Assembly: GCF_027886425.1 (NCBI RefSeq)
Contig: NZ_CP115671.1
Span: forward strand, 744,001-808,000
DNA length: 64,000 bases
Source of the DNA: Brevundimonas vesicularis
GTDB taxonomy: Bacteria > Pseudomonadota > Alphaproteobacteria > Caulobacterales > Caulobacteraceae
Reading direction: 5' to 3'
The first letter of the stretch is position 1, and each line of letters opens with the position of its first letter. Under the pieces are notes generated by a model that had not been told where the DNA came from, searched no databases, and was given only the letters and a program-made list of their open reading frames with translations. Shown here piece by piece: positions 15,393-24,729 of this stretch. Made by a program: the position numbers and the translations under genes.

Positions 15393-16976
15393 ATGAGCAC
15401 AGCCCCAGCCCCTCGCGAGTTCGACAGCTTCGACGATGCGTTCGATGTCGATATGGAGTTCGCGCCTCCGGTTGACGACGTCGCCGCGCCGCGCAGCCCG
15501 CTTCAGTTCACGCCTGCGGCGTCGGCGATGCCGGCCGGTGCGGTGCCTCAGCCCCAATCGCCGCCTCAGGCCGCGCCTCTGGCGCCGGTCCCGGCCGCCC
15601 CGGCCTATGCGCCCGACGCCGCTGGCTTCAATCCGGTCGGTGACGTGGTCGCCCAGGCGCAGGCCAGTCTGATTGACACGGGCCTGGCCTTCACCGGCCT
15701 CGCTCCGGCCAGCAACATCGGCGAAGTGTCGGTGCCGCGGATCGCCATCCATGTCTTCGCCGAACGCCAGGACACCCTGGCCTCGGCCGAGCGCGCCGCT
15801 CAGGATCGCCGTCTGTCGCGCGCCACGACGCAGATTCGCGTCGGCGGCGTCGCCGCAGCCGTCGAGACCTATCAGCATGAGCCGACCCCCCCGCTGATCA
15901 TCGTCGAGTGCCTGAAAGATCCCCAGACCCTGTTGTGGGAAGTCGATCAGCTGGCCGAGGTCTGCGACGCCGGCACCAAGGTCGTGGTCATCGGCGCGAC
16001 GAACGACATCATCCTGTTCCGCGAGCTTATGCGGCGCGGAGTCAGCGAATATCTGGTCGCGCCCTTGCAGCCGCTGCAACTGATCGCGGCCATCGGCGGG
16101 CTTTTCAACGACCCGGCTCAGCCCTTCGTCGGCCGCACCATCGCCTTCGTCGGCGCGCGGGGCGGGGCAGGGGCTTCGGCGGTGGCGCACAACACCGCCT
16201 ATGCGATCTCGGAACGGATCGGCGCCAATACCGTCATCGTCGACTATGACCTGCCGTTCGGCACGGCCGGCCTGGACTTCAACCAGGACCCGCTGAGCGG
16301 CGTCGCCGATGCCCTGGGCCAGCCCGACCGGCTGGATTCGACCCTGCTGGACCGCATGATGGTTCGCTGCACCGACAAGCTGAGCCTGTTCGCGGCGCCC
16401 GCCAGTCTGGACACGGACTGGGACATCACGACCGAGGCGTTCGAGGAGGTCACCAACCAGATCCGCGCTACGGCGCCCTTCGTCGTGCTGGACCTTCCGC
16501 ACCTGTGGTCGCCGTGGATGCGCCGCACCCTGATAAGCGCCGACGAGGTGGTGGTGGTGGCCACGCCCGACCTCGCCTCGCTGCGCAACGCCAAGAACAT
16601 GATCGACCTGATCCGTCAGGGCCGCCCCAATGATGCGCCGCCGCGCCTGGTGCTGAACCAGGTCGGCGTGCCGGGTCGTCCCGAGATTCCGGCCAAGGAC
16701 TTCGGCGCGGCGCTCGGCGTTCACCCCAGCCTGATTATTCCGTTCGACGCCAAGACCTTCGGTGCGGCAGCCAATAACGGCCAGATGATCCTGGACGCCG
16801 GCGCTAAGACCAAGTCGGCCGAAGCCTTCCAGACCCTGGCCCAGATCGTGTCGCGCCGCGAACTGCCGATGGTGGCGGGACCCAAGGCCAAACCCGTCAA
16901 GGCGGGCAAGGCGGAGAAGACCAAGGCGGATGGGGCGTCCAAATCCCTGTTCGCCAATATGTTCAAGAAGCGCTGA
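15393..16976 (+). CDS. cpaE: Pilus assembly ATPase-like protein CpaE (TadZ)
   Basis: 527 residues. An acidic, Pro/Ala-rich N-terminus (1-105) is followed by a receiver-like domain (about 110-245) without a clear phosphorylatable Asp, then a MinD/ParA-type domain from FVGARGGAGASAVAHNTAYA (about residue 250). The Walker A is deviant: the canonical lysine positions are replaced by Ala (GAGASAV). Downstream motifs VIVDYDLPFGTAGLDFNQDP and FVVLDLPHLWSPW are kept. In Caulobacter CpaE localises the pilus machine to the pole. A short basic tail (KPVKAGKAEKTKADGASK) may touch the membrane or DNA. Three bases separate its stop from cpaF. Confidence 0.92.
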   Translation: MSTAPAPREFDSFDDAFDVDMEFAPPVDDVAAPRSPLQFTPAASAMPAGAVPQPQSPPQAAPLAPVPAAPAYAPDAAGFNPVGDVVAQAQASLIDTGLAFTGLAPASNIGEVSVPRIAIHVFAERQDTLASAERAAQDRRLSRATTQIRVGGVAAAVETYQHEPTPPLIIVECLKDPQTLLWEVDQLAEVCDAGTKVVVIGATNDIILFRELMRRGVSEYLVAPLQPLQLIAAIGGLFNDPAQPFVGRTIAFVGARGGAGASAVAHNTAYAISERIGANTVIVDYDLPFGTAGLDFNQDPLSGVADALGQPDRLDSTLLDRMMVRCTDKLSLFAAPASLDTDWDITTEAFEEVTNQIRATAPFVVLDLPHLWSPWMRRTLISADEVVVVATPDLASLRNAKNMIDLIRQGRPNDAPPRLVLNQVGVPGRPEIPAKDFGAALGVHPSLIIPFDAKTFGAAANNGQMILDAGAKTKSAEAFQTLAQIVSRRELPMVAGPKAKPVKAGKAEKTKADGASKSLFANMFKKR

Positions 16977-16979
16977 CGC

Positions 16980-18641
16980 ATGTTCGGCAAACGCACAGGT
17001 CAGCCCGGCGCCGCTCCCGCGCCGCTGCGGCCGGCCCCCGCGCCGGCGTCTGCACCCGGCGGCGAACCTGTGTCCGTGTTCAGCATGCAGCCAGCCGCCG
17101 CGCCGATGGCGGCGCCGGCCAACGCATCGGCCTTTGCCTATGCCGACGAGGATCTGGAGCGGGCAGCCGACGCCTTCGATCGCGCGTCCGCGCCGACCCA
17201 CCCTGCGCCGGCCGATCGTCTGGACGCCTTGGCGTCGCGTCCCAAGCCCAAGCCGACGCCTGAGGCTCCGCGTCCCACCGGCAATGTCGCCGGCACAGGC
17301 CCAAAGGCCACGGCTGGCCTTGAACAGCTGAAGAAGGCCCAGGCGGTCGCCGAGATCGTCCGGGAACAGAGCGACTACTATCACGCCACGAAGACGACGA
17401 TCTTCAACGCGTTGATGAACACCATCGACCTAGCCCAGCTGGCGCATCTGGACCAGAAGGCGGCGTCGGAAGAGATCCGCGACATCGTAGCCGAACTGGT
17501 GGCGATCAAAAACGTCTCCATGTCGGTCGCCGAGCAGGAGCATCTGGTTCAGGACATCGTCAATGACGTCCTGGGCTATGGTCCGCTGGAGCCGCTGCTG
17601 AGCCGCGACGACATCGCCGACATCATGGTCAATGGCGCCGGCCGCGTCTTCATCGAGGTCGCAGGCAAGGTGCAGCTGACCAATGTCCGTTTCCGCGACA
17701 ACACGCAGCTGATGAACATCTGCCAGCGGATCGTGAGCCAGGTCGGCCGTCGCGTGGACGAAAGCAGCCCCATTTGCGACGCCCGTCTGCCTGACGGTTC
17801 GCGCGTCAACGTCATCGCTCCGCCGCTTGCGATCGACGGCCCGACGCTGACGATCCGGAAGTTCAAGAAAGACAAGCTGACGATGAAGAATCTGGTGGAG
17901 TACGCCTCCATCAGTCCCGAGGGCGCGCGCGTCCTGGGCGTCATCGGCGCCTCGCGATGCAATCTGGTGATCTCGGGCGGCACTGGCTCGGGCAAGACGA
18001 CCCTGCTGAACACCCTGACGGCCTTCATCGACCCGACCGAGCGAGTCATCACCTGCGAGGACGCCGCCGAACTGCAGCTGCAGCAACCTCACGTGGTCCG
18101 TCTGGAAACCCGCCCGCCCAACCTGGAAGGCCAGGGCACGATCACGATGCGGGATCTGGTCAAGAACTGCCTGCGGATGCGTCCCGAGCGGATCATCGTC
18201 GGCGAGGTGCGCGGACCCGAGGCGTTCGACCTGTTGCAGGCCATGAACACGGGCCACGACGGCTCGATGGGCACGTTGCACGCCAACAGTCCGCGCGAGG
18301 CCATCAGCCGGATGGAGTCCATGATCACCATGGGCGGCTACGGCCTGCCGTCCAAGACGATCCGCGAGATGATCGTCGGCTCGGTCGACGTCATCATCCA
18401 GGCCGCCCGCCTGCGCGACGGTTCGCGCCGCATCACCCACATCACCGAGGTCGTGGGCCTGGAAGGCGATGTGATCGTGACGCAGGACCTGTTCGTCTAC
18501 GACATCACCGGCGAGGACGAGAACGGCAAGATCATCGGCCGCCATCGCTCGACCGGCATCGCCCGTCCCCGCTTCTGGGACCGGGCGCGCTATTACGGGC
18601 TGGAGCGCGAACTGGCCGACGCTCTGGACGCGGCGGAGTAG
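16980..18641 (+). CDS. cpaF: Pilus assembly secretion ATPase CpaF (TadA)
   Basis: 553 residues. The N-terminal 100 residues are Pro/Ala-rich. The GspE/TadA ATPase core has a Walker A GGTGSGKTTLL at about 332-342, an Asp box (CEDAAELQLQQPHVVRLETR), Walker B-like RIIVGEVRGPEAFDLLQAM, and the His box TGHDGSMGTLHANSPREA. It powers pilus extension and probably retraction in Tad systems, docking on TadB/TadC in the inner membrane. It sits in the middle of an uninterrupted operon. Confidence 0.95.
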   Translation: MFGKRTGQPGAAPAPLRPAPAPASAPGGEPVSVFSMQPAAAPMAAPANASAFAYADEDLERAADAFDRASAPTHPAPADRLDALASRPKPKPTPEAPRPTGNVAGTGPKATAGLEQLKKAQAVAEIVREQSDYYHATKTTIFNALMNTIDLAQLAHLDQKAASEEIRDIVAELVAIKNVSMSVAEQEHLVQDIVNDVLGYGPLEPLLSRDDIADIMVNGAGRVFIEVAGKVQLTNVRFRDNTQLMNICQRIVSQVGRRVDESSPICDARLPDGSRVNVIAPPLAIDGPTLTIRKFKKDKLTMKNLVEYASISPEGARVLGVIGASRCNLVISGGTGSGKTTLLNTLTAFIDPTERVITCEDAAELQLQQPHVVRLETRPPNLEGQGTITMRDLVKNCLRMRPERIIVGEVRGPEAFDLLQAMNTGHDGSMGTLHANSPREAISRMESMITMGGYGLPSKTIREMIVGSVDVIIQAARLRDGSRRITHITEVVGLEGDVIVTQDLFVYDITGEDENGKIIGRHRSTGIARPRFWDRARYYGLERELADALDAAE

Positions 18642-18645
18642 GACG

Positions 18646-19623
18646 ATGCTTCCGATTCTCGCCGCCGTTCTGGCTTTCATCACCATCGGCGGACTGGGCT
18701 GGGTCTTCGTCGGTGGAGACGATTCCTCGGCCCAGGCCGTCAAACGCGCCCAAAGTCTGGGCGAACCCAAGAAGAGCGCCGCGATCGCCCGCAAGGCCGC
18801 CGCCGCCAATACGCCAGAGGCGCGTCGCAAGCAGATCCTGCTTCAGTTGCAGGACGCCGACCGCCGCGAGCGCAAGGCGCGCACCACTTTGGCGTCGCGC
18901 TTGAAACAGGCAGGTTTAAGCCTGAGCGTGCGGACCTTCTACATCATCTCGGCCGTGGTCGGGCTGGTGACCGGGCTGGGCGCTCTGGTGTTTGGTCTGC
19001 CGATCCTAGTGGTGTTGGGCATCGCGCTGATCTTCGGTCTCGGACTGCCACGCTGGGTCGTGGGTTTCCTGGGCAAGGCGCGGATGAAGAAGTTCTCGCT
19101 GGAGTTCCCCAACGCCGTCGATGTGATTGTTCGCGGCATCAAGTCGGGCCTGCCGGTCCACGAATGTTTCAAGATCATCGCCCGCGAGAGCCCCGCGCCG
19201 CTGGGGCCCGAGTTCCAGAAGCTGGTCGAGGGCCTAGGCGTCGGCCTGACCCTGGAGCAGGCGCTGGAGAAGATGTACGGCCGGATGCCGACGTCGGAAC
19301 TGCGCTTTTTCACCATCGTCATCGCCATCCAGCAGAAGACCGGCGGCAATCTGGCAGAGGCGCTGGGTAATCTTTCGGCCGTGCTGCGCGCTCGTCGGAT
19401 GATGGGCGAAAAGATCAAGGCGCTGTCGTCCGAAGCCCTGGCTTCGGCCGGCATCATCGCCTCCCTGCCGCCTGCAGTCATGACGATGGTTATGTTCACG
19501 ACCCCCTCGTACATGATGCCGCTGTTCACCGATTTCCGCGGCAACTTCATGCTGTTGATGGCGGCCCTGCTGATGGCCACCGGCGTCTTCGTGATGAAGC
19601 GCATGATCTCGTTCAAGTTCTGA
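18646..19623 (+). CDS. tadB: Tad pilus inner-membrane platform protein TadB (CpaG)
   Basis: 325 residues. Two N-terminal membrane segments, the second at about 90-135 (FYIISAVVGLVTGLGALVFGL, LVVLGIALIFGLGLP), follow a charged helical section (RKQILLQLQDADRRERKART). The T2SSF domain follows (FPNAVDVIVRGIKSGLPVHECFKIIARESPAPLG, LRFFTIVIAIQQKTGGNLAEAL), and the C-terminal helices anchor it. This is the inner-membrane platform contacted by CpaF. Four bases after cpaF, ten before tadC. Confidence 0.92.
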   Translation: MLPILAAVLAFITIGGLGWVFVGGDDSSAQAVKRAQSLGEPKKSAAIARKAAAANTPEARRKQILLQLQDADRRERKARTTLASRLKQAGLSLSVRTFYIISAVVGLVTGLGALVFGLPILVVLGIALIFGLGLPRWVVGFLGKARMKKFSLEFPNAVDVIVRGIKSGLPVHECFKIIARESPAPLGPEFQKLVEGLGVGLTLEQALEKMYGRMPTSELRFFTIVIAIQQKTGGNLAEALGNLSAVLRARRMMGEKIKALSSEALASAGIIASLPPAVMTMVMFTTPSYMMPLFTDFRGNFMLLMAALLMATGVFVMKRMISFKF

Positions 19624-19632
19624 GGCGAGAGC

Positions 19633-20613
19633 ATGGAAACCTTCGTCCGCTTCGTCACCGATCCACAGAATCTGCTCAGCATAGGCGTGGGTGTGCTGGT
19701 GTTCGCCACTGTCATCACCTTGCTGAACTCGATGTCAGGCGGGGTCGAACTGGACAAACGCATGAAGGCGGTCGCCGAACGGCGCGATGACCTGAAACGC
19801 CGCTCACGCGCGAACATCGCCGCCGGCCAAGGCGCGCTGCGCCACACCGATGATGGCTTCAAGAAGCGGATCGTCGACCGGTTGAACCTGACGAAGCTGC
19901 TGGAGGATCCGAAGGTCGCAGGACAAATGGCCCAGGCCGGCTATCGCGGACCGCGTCCGCTGACGACCTTCTACTTCTTCCGTTTCGCCTCCCCCTTCGT
20001 CTTCATGATCGTGGCGGCCTTCTATCTGTTTGTGATGAAGATCGTGGACTGGCCCACGATGAACAAGGTGACGGCGACCATGGCGGCTGCTGTGGCGGGC
20101 TTCTATGCGCCGAACCTCTATCTGAAAAACCGCATCACCAAGCGCCGCACGTCGATCATGCAGGCGTTTCCCGATGCGCTGGACCTGCTGCTGATCTGCG
20201 TCGAGGCGGGCATGTCCATTGAGGCGGCGATCACCAAGGTCAGCCAGGAGATGGGGCCGTCGTCGATCGATCTGGCCGAGGAGCTGTCGCTGCTGTCGGC
20301 CGAGCTTTCCTATCTGCCCGACCGTCGCATGGCCTATGAAAACTTGGGCAAGCGCACCAACCATCCGGGCGTGAAGTCCGTGGCGACGGCCATGACCCAA
20401 GCCGAAACCTATGGCACGCCGCTGGCGACGGCTCTCCGCGTAATGGCGAAGGAAAATCGTGACCTGCGCTTGTCCGCCGCAGAGAAGAAGGCCTCGGCCC
20501 TGCCGGCCAAACTGACCGTGCCGATGATCCTGTTCTTCCTGCCGGTCCTGTTCATCGTCATCCTAGGGCCGGCGATCCTGAACGTCATCGACATGATGAA
20601 GGACGGGCGTTAG
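19633..20613 (+). CDS. tadC: Tad pilus inner-membrane platform protein TadC (CpaH)
   Basis: 326 residues, with membrane segments at about 15-33, 110-160 and near the C-terminus (MILFFLPVLFIVILGPAIL). The T2SSF domain reads FPDALDLLLICVEAGMSIEAAI, ELSLLSAELSYLPDRRMAYENLGKRTNHPGVKS and QAETYGTPLATALRVMAKENR, typical of TadC. Partner of TadB and last gene of the operon. Its stop overlaps the stop of the convergent SRPBCC gene by four bases. Confidence 0.92.
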   Translation: METFVRFVTDPQNLLSIGVGVLVFATVITLLNSMSGGVELDKRMKAVAERRDDLKRRSRANIAAGQGALRHTDDGFKKRIVDRLNLTKLLEDPKVAGQMAQAGYRGPRPLTTFYFFRFASPFVFMIVAAFYLFVMKIVDWPTMNKVTATMAAAVAGFYAPNLYLKNRITKRRTSIMQAFPDALDLLLICVEAGMSIEAAITKVSQEMGPSSIDLAEELSLLSAELSYLPDRRMAYENLGKRTNHPGVKSVATAMTQAETYGTPLATALRVMAKENRDLRLSAAEKKASALPAKLTVPMILFFLPVLFIVILGPAILNVIDMMKDGR

Positions 20614-21044
20614 GCGCGCTCCGCCGCCGCCTTCAGACCCTCGGCGGCGCTTTCCAGCGCCTTCTTCATCGCCGGGCGGTGCTTGTCGTGGAACAGCTCG
20701 CCGCGGATGCCTGAAAAGCGGATGCCGATGGCGACGATGCAGTTGCCGGGGGCCAACTCCGCGATCTGGATGTAGCGCAGGCTCTGGAACAGGAAGCCGC
20801 GCCGTTCGGCCCAGACCAGCCGCGCGCGCGGCTGCCATTCCACTACTTGGGCGGACGACTGGCGTTCGGCCATGTCGGGCCACGCCTCGGTCATGGTCAG
20901 CCGACCGCCGTAGGCGATGGCGCCCGAGACGTCCCTGTCGATCGGGTTCCAGGCGCCCCAGCCGGACAGGTCCGCGACCAGATCCCAGATACGGTCCGAG
21001 GTCGCCTGAACGCCGACGCGTTTTTCGATGCGAGTGTCATCCAT
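20610..21044 (-). CDS. SRPBCC (polyketide cyclase/START-like) protein
   Basis: 144 residues with the START-like fold pattern: RIEKRVGVQATSDRIWDLVADLSGWGAWNP at the N-terminus, then strands GGRLTMTEAWPD and RARLVWAERRG, and a long C-terminal helix RPAMKKALESAAEGLKAAAE. Such proteins bind hydrophobic ligands in a central cavity; the ligand cannot be read from sequence. Monocistronic-looking, convergent with tadC. Confidence 0.8.
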   Translation of the reverse strand: MDDTRIEKRVGVQATSDRIWDLVADLSGWGAWNPIDRDVSGAIAYGGRLTMTEAWPDMAERQSSAQVVEWQPRARLVWAERRGFLFQSLRYIQIAELAPGNCIVAIGIRFSGIRGELFHDKHRPAMKKALESAAEGLKAAAERA

Positions 21045-21090
21045 GGTTTCGCTCTGACACGGCTGGCCGCCGGAAGAAAGGCGCCGAGCC

Positions 21091-21447
21091 TCAGTCGGCG
21101 GCGTCGATCCGCTTCAACCGTCGTCCGTCATCCAGCCCCAGCCGCGTCTTGACCTCGAACAGATCGGCGCCGGCGGGAATGATCAGCAGCTTCTTGGGCT
21201 GGGCCGTGTTGACGGCGACGACGGCGCCCTTGGGACAGATGTCGAAACAGTCGGCGCCGACGACCGTCAGCTCGCCCTTGCGACCCTGTTTGCCCTTCTT
21301 CAGGTGCAGATATTTGCGCAGCGCCTTCTTCAGCGTCAGATCGCCGCCGGGGCCGAAGCCGCCGTCCAGCTTCTTCGAACATTTGCGACAGACCAGAACG
21401 ACGTCGCGCCATTCGGTCTTTGCGCTCTTGAAGGCCTTCTCACCCAT
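21091..21447 (-). CDS. Thioredoxin-like [2Fe-2S] ferredoxin-type protein
   Basis: 118 residues. VVLVCRKCSKKL near residue 18 and GADCFDICPKGAVVAV near residue 75 give four cysteines. The spacing (C-x2-C ... C-x3-C) fits thioredoxin-like [2Fe-2S] ferredoxins, as does the strand order (VLVCRKC, ELTVVGADCFDICPKG, LLIIPAGADLF). The middle is Lys-rich (LKKALRKYLHLKKGKQGRKG). ATG at 21447 is preferred to an upstream TTG at 21483. The electron partner is unknown. Convergence and spacing suggest a single gene. Confidence 0.68.
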   Translation of the reverse strand: MGEKAFKSAKTEWRDVVLVCRKCSKKLDGGFGPGGDLTLKKALRKYLHLKKGKQGRKGELTVVGADCFDICPKGAVVAVNTAQPKKLLIIPAGADLFEVKTRLGLDDGRRLKRIDAAD

Positions 21448-21537
21448 GCGGACAGAAATCGGCGTTCGCGACGGCTTGCGCAAGCGGGTGCGGCGCCGTC
21501 ACCTGTCGTCGGGCTGAAAATTTCACGGGACCTTCAC

Positions 21538-22839
21538 ATGCGCCGATTGCTCGCCGCCTTTCCCTTGTCGCTGCTGCTGGCGACCGGGACCGCTCAGGCT
21601 CAGGTCGATACGGCCAGCGTGGACGCCGCCGTGCAGCGCGTCATGCCAGAGGTCGTCGCGTGGCGGCGCGACTTCCACCAGCATCCCGAACTGGGCTTCG
21701 CCGAGACTCGCTCGGCCGGCGTGATCGCCGACCATCTGCGATCGCTGGGGCTGGAGGTGCGCACCGGGGTCGGCAAGACGGGGGTGATCGGCGTGCTGCG
21801 CGGCGCACGGCCGGGCCGGACGGTGGCTCTGCGCGCCGACATGGACGCCCTGCCGGTGCAGGAGGCGACGGGCCTCGACTTCGCCTCGAGCGCGACCGGG
21901 ACGTACATGGGCAATACGGTGCCGGTGGCCCACGCCTGCGGCCACGACATGCATATGGCCATGCTGATGGGCGCAGCCGAGGTGCTGGCGGGGATGAAGG
22001 ACCGGATCGCCGGCACGGTGGTCTTCGTCTTCCAGCCGGCCGAGGAGGGCGCGCCTCCGGGAGAGCCCAAGGGCGGGGCGGCCCTGATGATCGCCGAAGG
22101 GGCGCTGAACGATCCCAAGCCCCAGGCCATCTTCGGCCTGCACGTCGTGCCGGGCCGTCCGGGCAGCGTCTTCTATCGGCCCGAGGGGTTCATGGCGGCC
22201 TCGGACCGCGTGGATATCCGCCTGAAGGGCAAGCAGACGCACGGCGCCTGGCCCTGGCGCGGGGTCGATGTGATCGCGGTGGCGGGCCAGGTGGTCGAGA
22301 CGGTCAACACCCTGACGGCGCGCACGGTCGATCCGACCACGACCCCGACCGTCTTCACCATCGCCACGATCAACGCCGGCGTCCGCTACAACATCATCCC
22401 CGACAGCGCGACGCTGTCGGGTACGCTGCGCACCTTCGATACGGCCCAGCGCGACGCTCTGGTCGCCCGCGCCGAAACCGCCATCGACCACGTCGCCGAG
22501 GCCTACGGCGCCACCGCCGAGTTCGGCGTCAAACAGAACGCGGCCCTGGTGTTCAACGACCCCGGCCTGTCCGCTTGGCTGGCCCCGGTCCTGACCGAGG
22601 CGGCGGGCGAGGGGAACGTCAACCCCGCCACGCCCCCGACCACGGTGGCCGAGGACTTCAGCTATTTCCAGCAGGCCGTCCCCGGCGTCTTCTACCACCT
22701 GGGCGCCAGTCCCGACGGCGTGGACCCCGCGACCTCCGCCCCCAACCATTCGCCGGAATTTTCACCGAACGAGAAGGTCTTGCCGCTGGGCGTCAAGACG
22801 CACGTCCTGACGGCGCTGCGGTTTCTGGAGCGGAGTTAG
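21538..22839 (+). CDS. Secreted M20D amidohydrolase (hippurate/IAA-amino acid hydrolase family)
   Basis: 433 residues. A signal peptide (LLAAFPLSLLLATGTAQAQ) precedes the mature M20D enzyme: WRRDFHQHPELGFAETRSAG, VALRADMDALPVQEATGLDF, HACGHDMHMAMLMGAAEVL (metal-binding Cys and His), QPAEEGAPPGEPKGGA (Glu pair) and AEDFSYFQQAVPGVFYHLGA, with a final NHSPEF His. The dimerisation lid lies between about 200 and 310. It would hydrolyse N-acyl amino acids or peptides in the periplasm. The signal peptide distinguishes it from cytosolic homologues. ATG at 21538 starts the signal peptide directly. Confidence 0.88.
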   Translation: MRRLLAAFPLSLLLATGTAQAQVDTASVDAAVQRVMPEVVAWRRDFHQHPELGFAETRSAGVIADHLRSLGLEVRTGVGKTGVIGVLRGARPGRTVALRADMDALPVQEATGLDFASSATGTYMGNTVPVAHACGHDMHMAMLMGAAEVLAGMKDRIAGTVVFVFQPAEEGAPPGEPKGGAALMIAEGALNDPKPQAIFGLHVVPGRPGSVFYRPEGFMAASDRVDIRLKGKQTHGAWPWRGVDVIAVAGQVVETVNTLTARTVDPTTTPTVFTIATINAGVRYNIIPDSATLSGTLRTFDTAQRDALVARAETAIDHVAEAYGATAEFGVKQNAALVFNDPGLSAWLAPVLTEAAGEGNVNPATPPTTVAEDFSYFQQAVPGVFYHLGASPDGVDPATSAPNHSPEFSPNEKVLPLGVKTHVLTALRFLERS

Positions 22840-22902
22840 GGCGGGGCGAGTGCAGCGTGGGCAATGTCGCAGGCCGACCCATCGCGCACCCTCGCTCTCT
22901 GT

Positions 22903-23352
22903 CTAATCCACAATGATCGGCGAGGGGCGGCCGCAATTATCTGACTGGACGTAAATGTAACCACTGTTCCCTTGCAGTGCCTCGTCCCGCCTGACGGAGA
23001 CAACTTTCGACTTGGCCCCGGACAGCCAGTCTTCGAAGGTTCGACCCATATACTCCGAGAATCCTACTTTACCCAACACTACGGCTGCCGGATCAGCCGC
23101 TATTAGAGCAAGAATCTCAGCGTCGCTTTTCCCGCGCGCTGCTCGGATGACGGCACTAGTTGGGCGCGGGAAGTCGGTAGCGGCGATCTGTTTCAAGGCG
23201 ACCAACTTGTAGTAGTCGCGCGATTTCCAGGAGCGGTCCGCTAGGCAGAGATTTGACGCCCGATAGGCGCTGTTGCCAATGCCCAGTAAAGCGACCGCTG
23301 TAACGGTCAGGACCGCAAGCCGTGTTCGTTTTTCCAAGCGATGCCCATCCAT
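22903..23352 (-). CDS. Hypothetical single-pass membrane/secreted protein, low GC
   Basis: 149 residues from the ATG at 23352. A basic start (HRLEKRTR) and one hydrophobic helix (LAVLTVTAVALLGIGNSAY) are followed by a soluble domain with two Cys (SNLCLADRSW; SDNCGRPSPI) that could form a disulfide in the periplasm. I do not recognise a family. The region 22.9-23.45 kb is clearly lower in GC than the genes on either side and has less biased third positions, suggesting recent gain or weak selection. Downstream of dapE on the same strand, after a gap of about 120 bases. Confidence 0.6.
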   Translation of the reverse strand: MDGHRLEKRTRLAVLTVTAVALLGIGNSAYRASNLCLADRSWKSRDYYKLVALKQIAATDFPRPTSAVIRAARGKSDAEILALIAADPAAVVLGKVGFSEYMGRTFEDWLSGAKSKVVSVRRDEALQGNSGYIYVQSDNCGRPSPIIVD

Positions 23353-23475
23353 GAGCGCATGCGTAACAGACGTGCGCGGGTGTCGGCTATGTCCGCTATC
23401 CACCCTTGTCAGACTTATTGGCAGGTCCGGTCTGAGGTCGGCCGAGTGTTTTAGTTTGAATAGCCACGGCCGCGC

Positions 23476-24663
23476 TTACAAGCGTTCGAACACCGTCTGG
23501 ATCACCCGCTGATAGACCGCCGTCAGCGTCTCCAACTCCGCCGTCGGCACACGTTCGTCGATCTGGTGCATGGTCTGGCCGACCAAGCCCAGTTCCAGGA
23601 CCGGGCACAGGGCGCGGATGAAGCGGGCGTCGGAGGTGCCGCCGGTGGTCGAGGCCTCGGGGCGACGTCCCGCCACGGCCTCGACCGCGTCCTGAACCGC
23701 CTCTACGAAGGCGCCCGGCTCGGTCAGGAAGGCCTCGCCCGAGCACAGGTGCTCCAGGGTGATCTGAAGTCCTGTCTCGGCCTGCATGGCCCCGGCCTCG
23801 CGGTTCAGCCAGTCGATCAGGGCGTCGCCGGTGTGGCTGGGGTTGAAGCGGATGTTCAGCCGCGCCGTCGCCTGGGCCGGGATGATGTTGGTGGCCGGAT
23901 TGCCGATGTCGATGGTGGTGATTTCGAGGTTCGACGGGGGAAAGTTCTCGTAGCCTTCATCCAGAACGTGGTCGTTCAGGCGGGCCATCAGGCGTGCGAT
24001 CACCGGGGCCGGGTTGGCGGCGCGCTCGGGATAGGCGACGTGGCCCTGTTTGCCTTGGACGGTGATCCAGGTGTTCAACGAGCCGCGCCGGCCGACCTTG
24101 ATCATGTCGCCCAGCTGTTGCGACGACGAAGGTTCGCCGACGACGCAGGCGTCGATGACCTCGCCCTCGGCGGCCAGGGCCTCGACCACGCGCTTGGTGC
24201 CGTGAAGCGCCGGGCCTTCCTCGTCGCCGGTGATCAGAAAGGAGAGGGAGCCGGCGGGTTCGCCGTCTGCGATCACCTGGGACACGGCGGCGACCCAGGC
24301 GGCGATCCCGCCCTTCATGTCCACCGCGCCGCGACCGTACAGGACGCCGTCCTTGACCTCGGCGTTGAAGGGTTGCGACGACCACTGATCCGACGGGCCG
24401 GTCGGAACCACATCCGTATGTCCGGCAAAACACAGGTTGGGCGAAGCGGTCCCGCGCCGGGCGTACAGGTTCTCGATCCGCGCATGGACGCCCTCGCCCC
24501 CCGGTCCCTCGAAGGCCAGGCGGCGGCAGGTGAAGCCCAGCGCCGTCAGATGGCGCTCCAGCACATCCATCGCCCCTTCGTCGGCGGGGGTGACGGAGGG
24601 AATGCGGATCAGGTCGCGGGTCAGTTCGACAGGATCGATAACGGGAGTTGATGCGCGGCTCAT
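23476..24663 (-). CDS. dapE: Succinyl-diaminopimelate desuccinylase
   Basis: 395 residues of an M20A enzyme. DLIRIPSVTPADEGAMDVLE opens. The metal and catalytic motifs are FAGHTDVVPTGP (His, Asp), YGRGAVDMKGG (bridging Asp), LITGDEEGPALHGT (Glu pair) and ACVVGEPSS, with TMHQIDERVP supplying the last His. It converts N-succinyl-LL-diaminopimelate to LL-diaminopimelate for lysine and peptidoglycan. The start ATG at 24663 fits the family N-terminus; longer reading frames upstream overlap the divergent MFS gene. It is divergent from that gene with 66 bases between. Confidence 0.94.
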   Translation of the reverse strand: MSRASTPVIDPVELTRDLIRIPSVTPADEGAMDVLERHLTALGFTCRRLAFEGPGGEGVHARIENLYARRGTASPNLCFAGHTDVVPTGPSDQWSSQPFNAEVKDGVLYGRGAVDMKGGIAAWVAAVSQVIADGEPAGSLSFLITGDEEGPALHGTKRVVEALAAEGEVIDACVVGEPSSSQQLGDMIKVGRRGSLNTWITVQGKQGHVAYPERAANPAPVIARLMARLNDHVLDEGYENFPPSNLEITTIDIGNPATNIIPAQATARLNIRFNPSHTGDALIDWLNREAGAMQAETGLQITLEHLCSGEAFLTEPGAFVEAVQDAVEAVAGRRPEASTTGGTSDARFIRALCPVLELGLVGQTMHQIDERVPTAELETLTAVYQRVIQTVFERL

Positions 24664-24729
24664 GTGGCTATGCTTTAGGGATAATCCGCGTCTGCGAGAA
24701 GACGGTGCGCCCCTGCTGAAGCCGAGACC

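Noticed and set aside
15312..17384. A 690-codon open frame on the minus strand across cpaE and cpaF
   Set aside because: It is antisense to two clearly real genes, has no recognisable domain and shows the Arg/Gly/Asp-rich composition typical of antisense frames in high-GC DNA.
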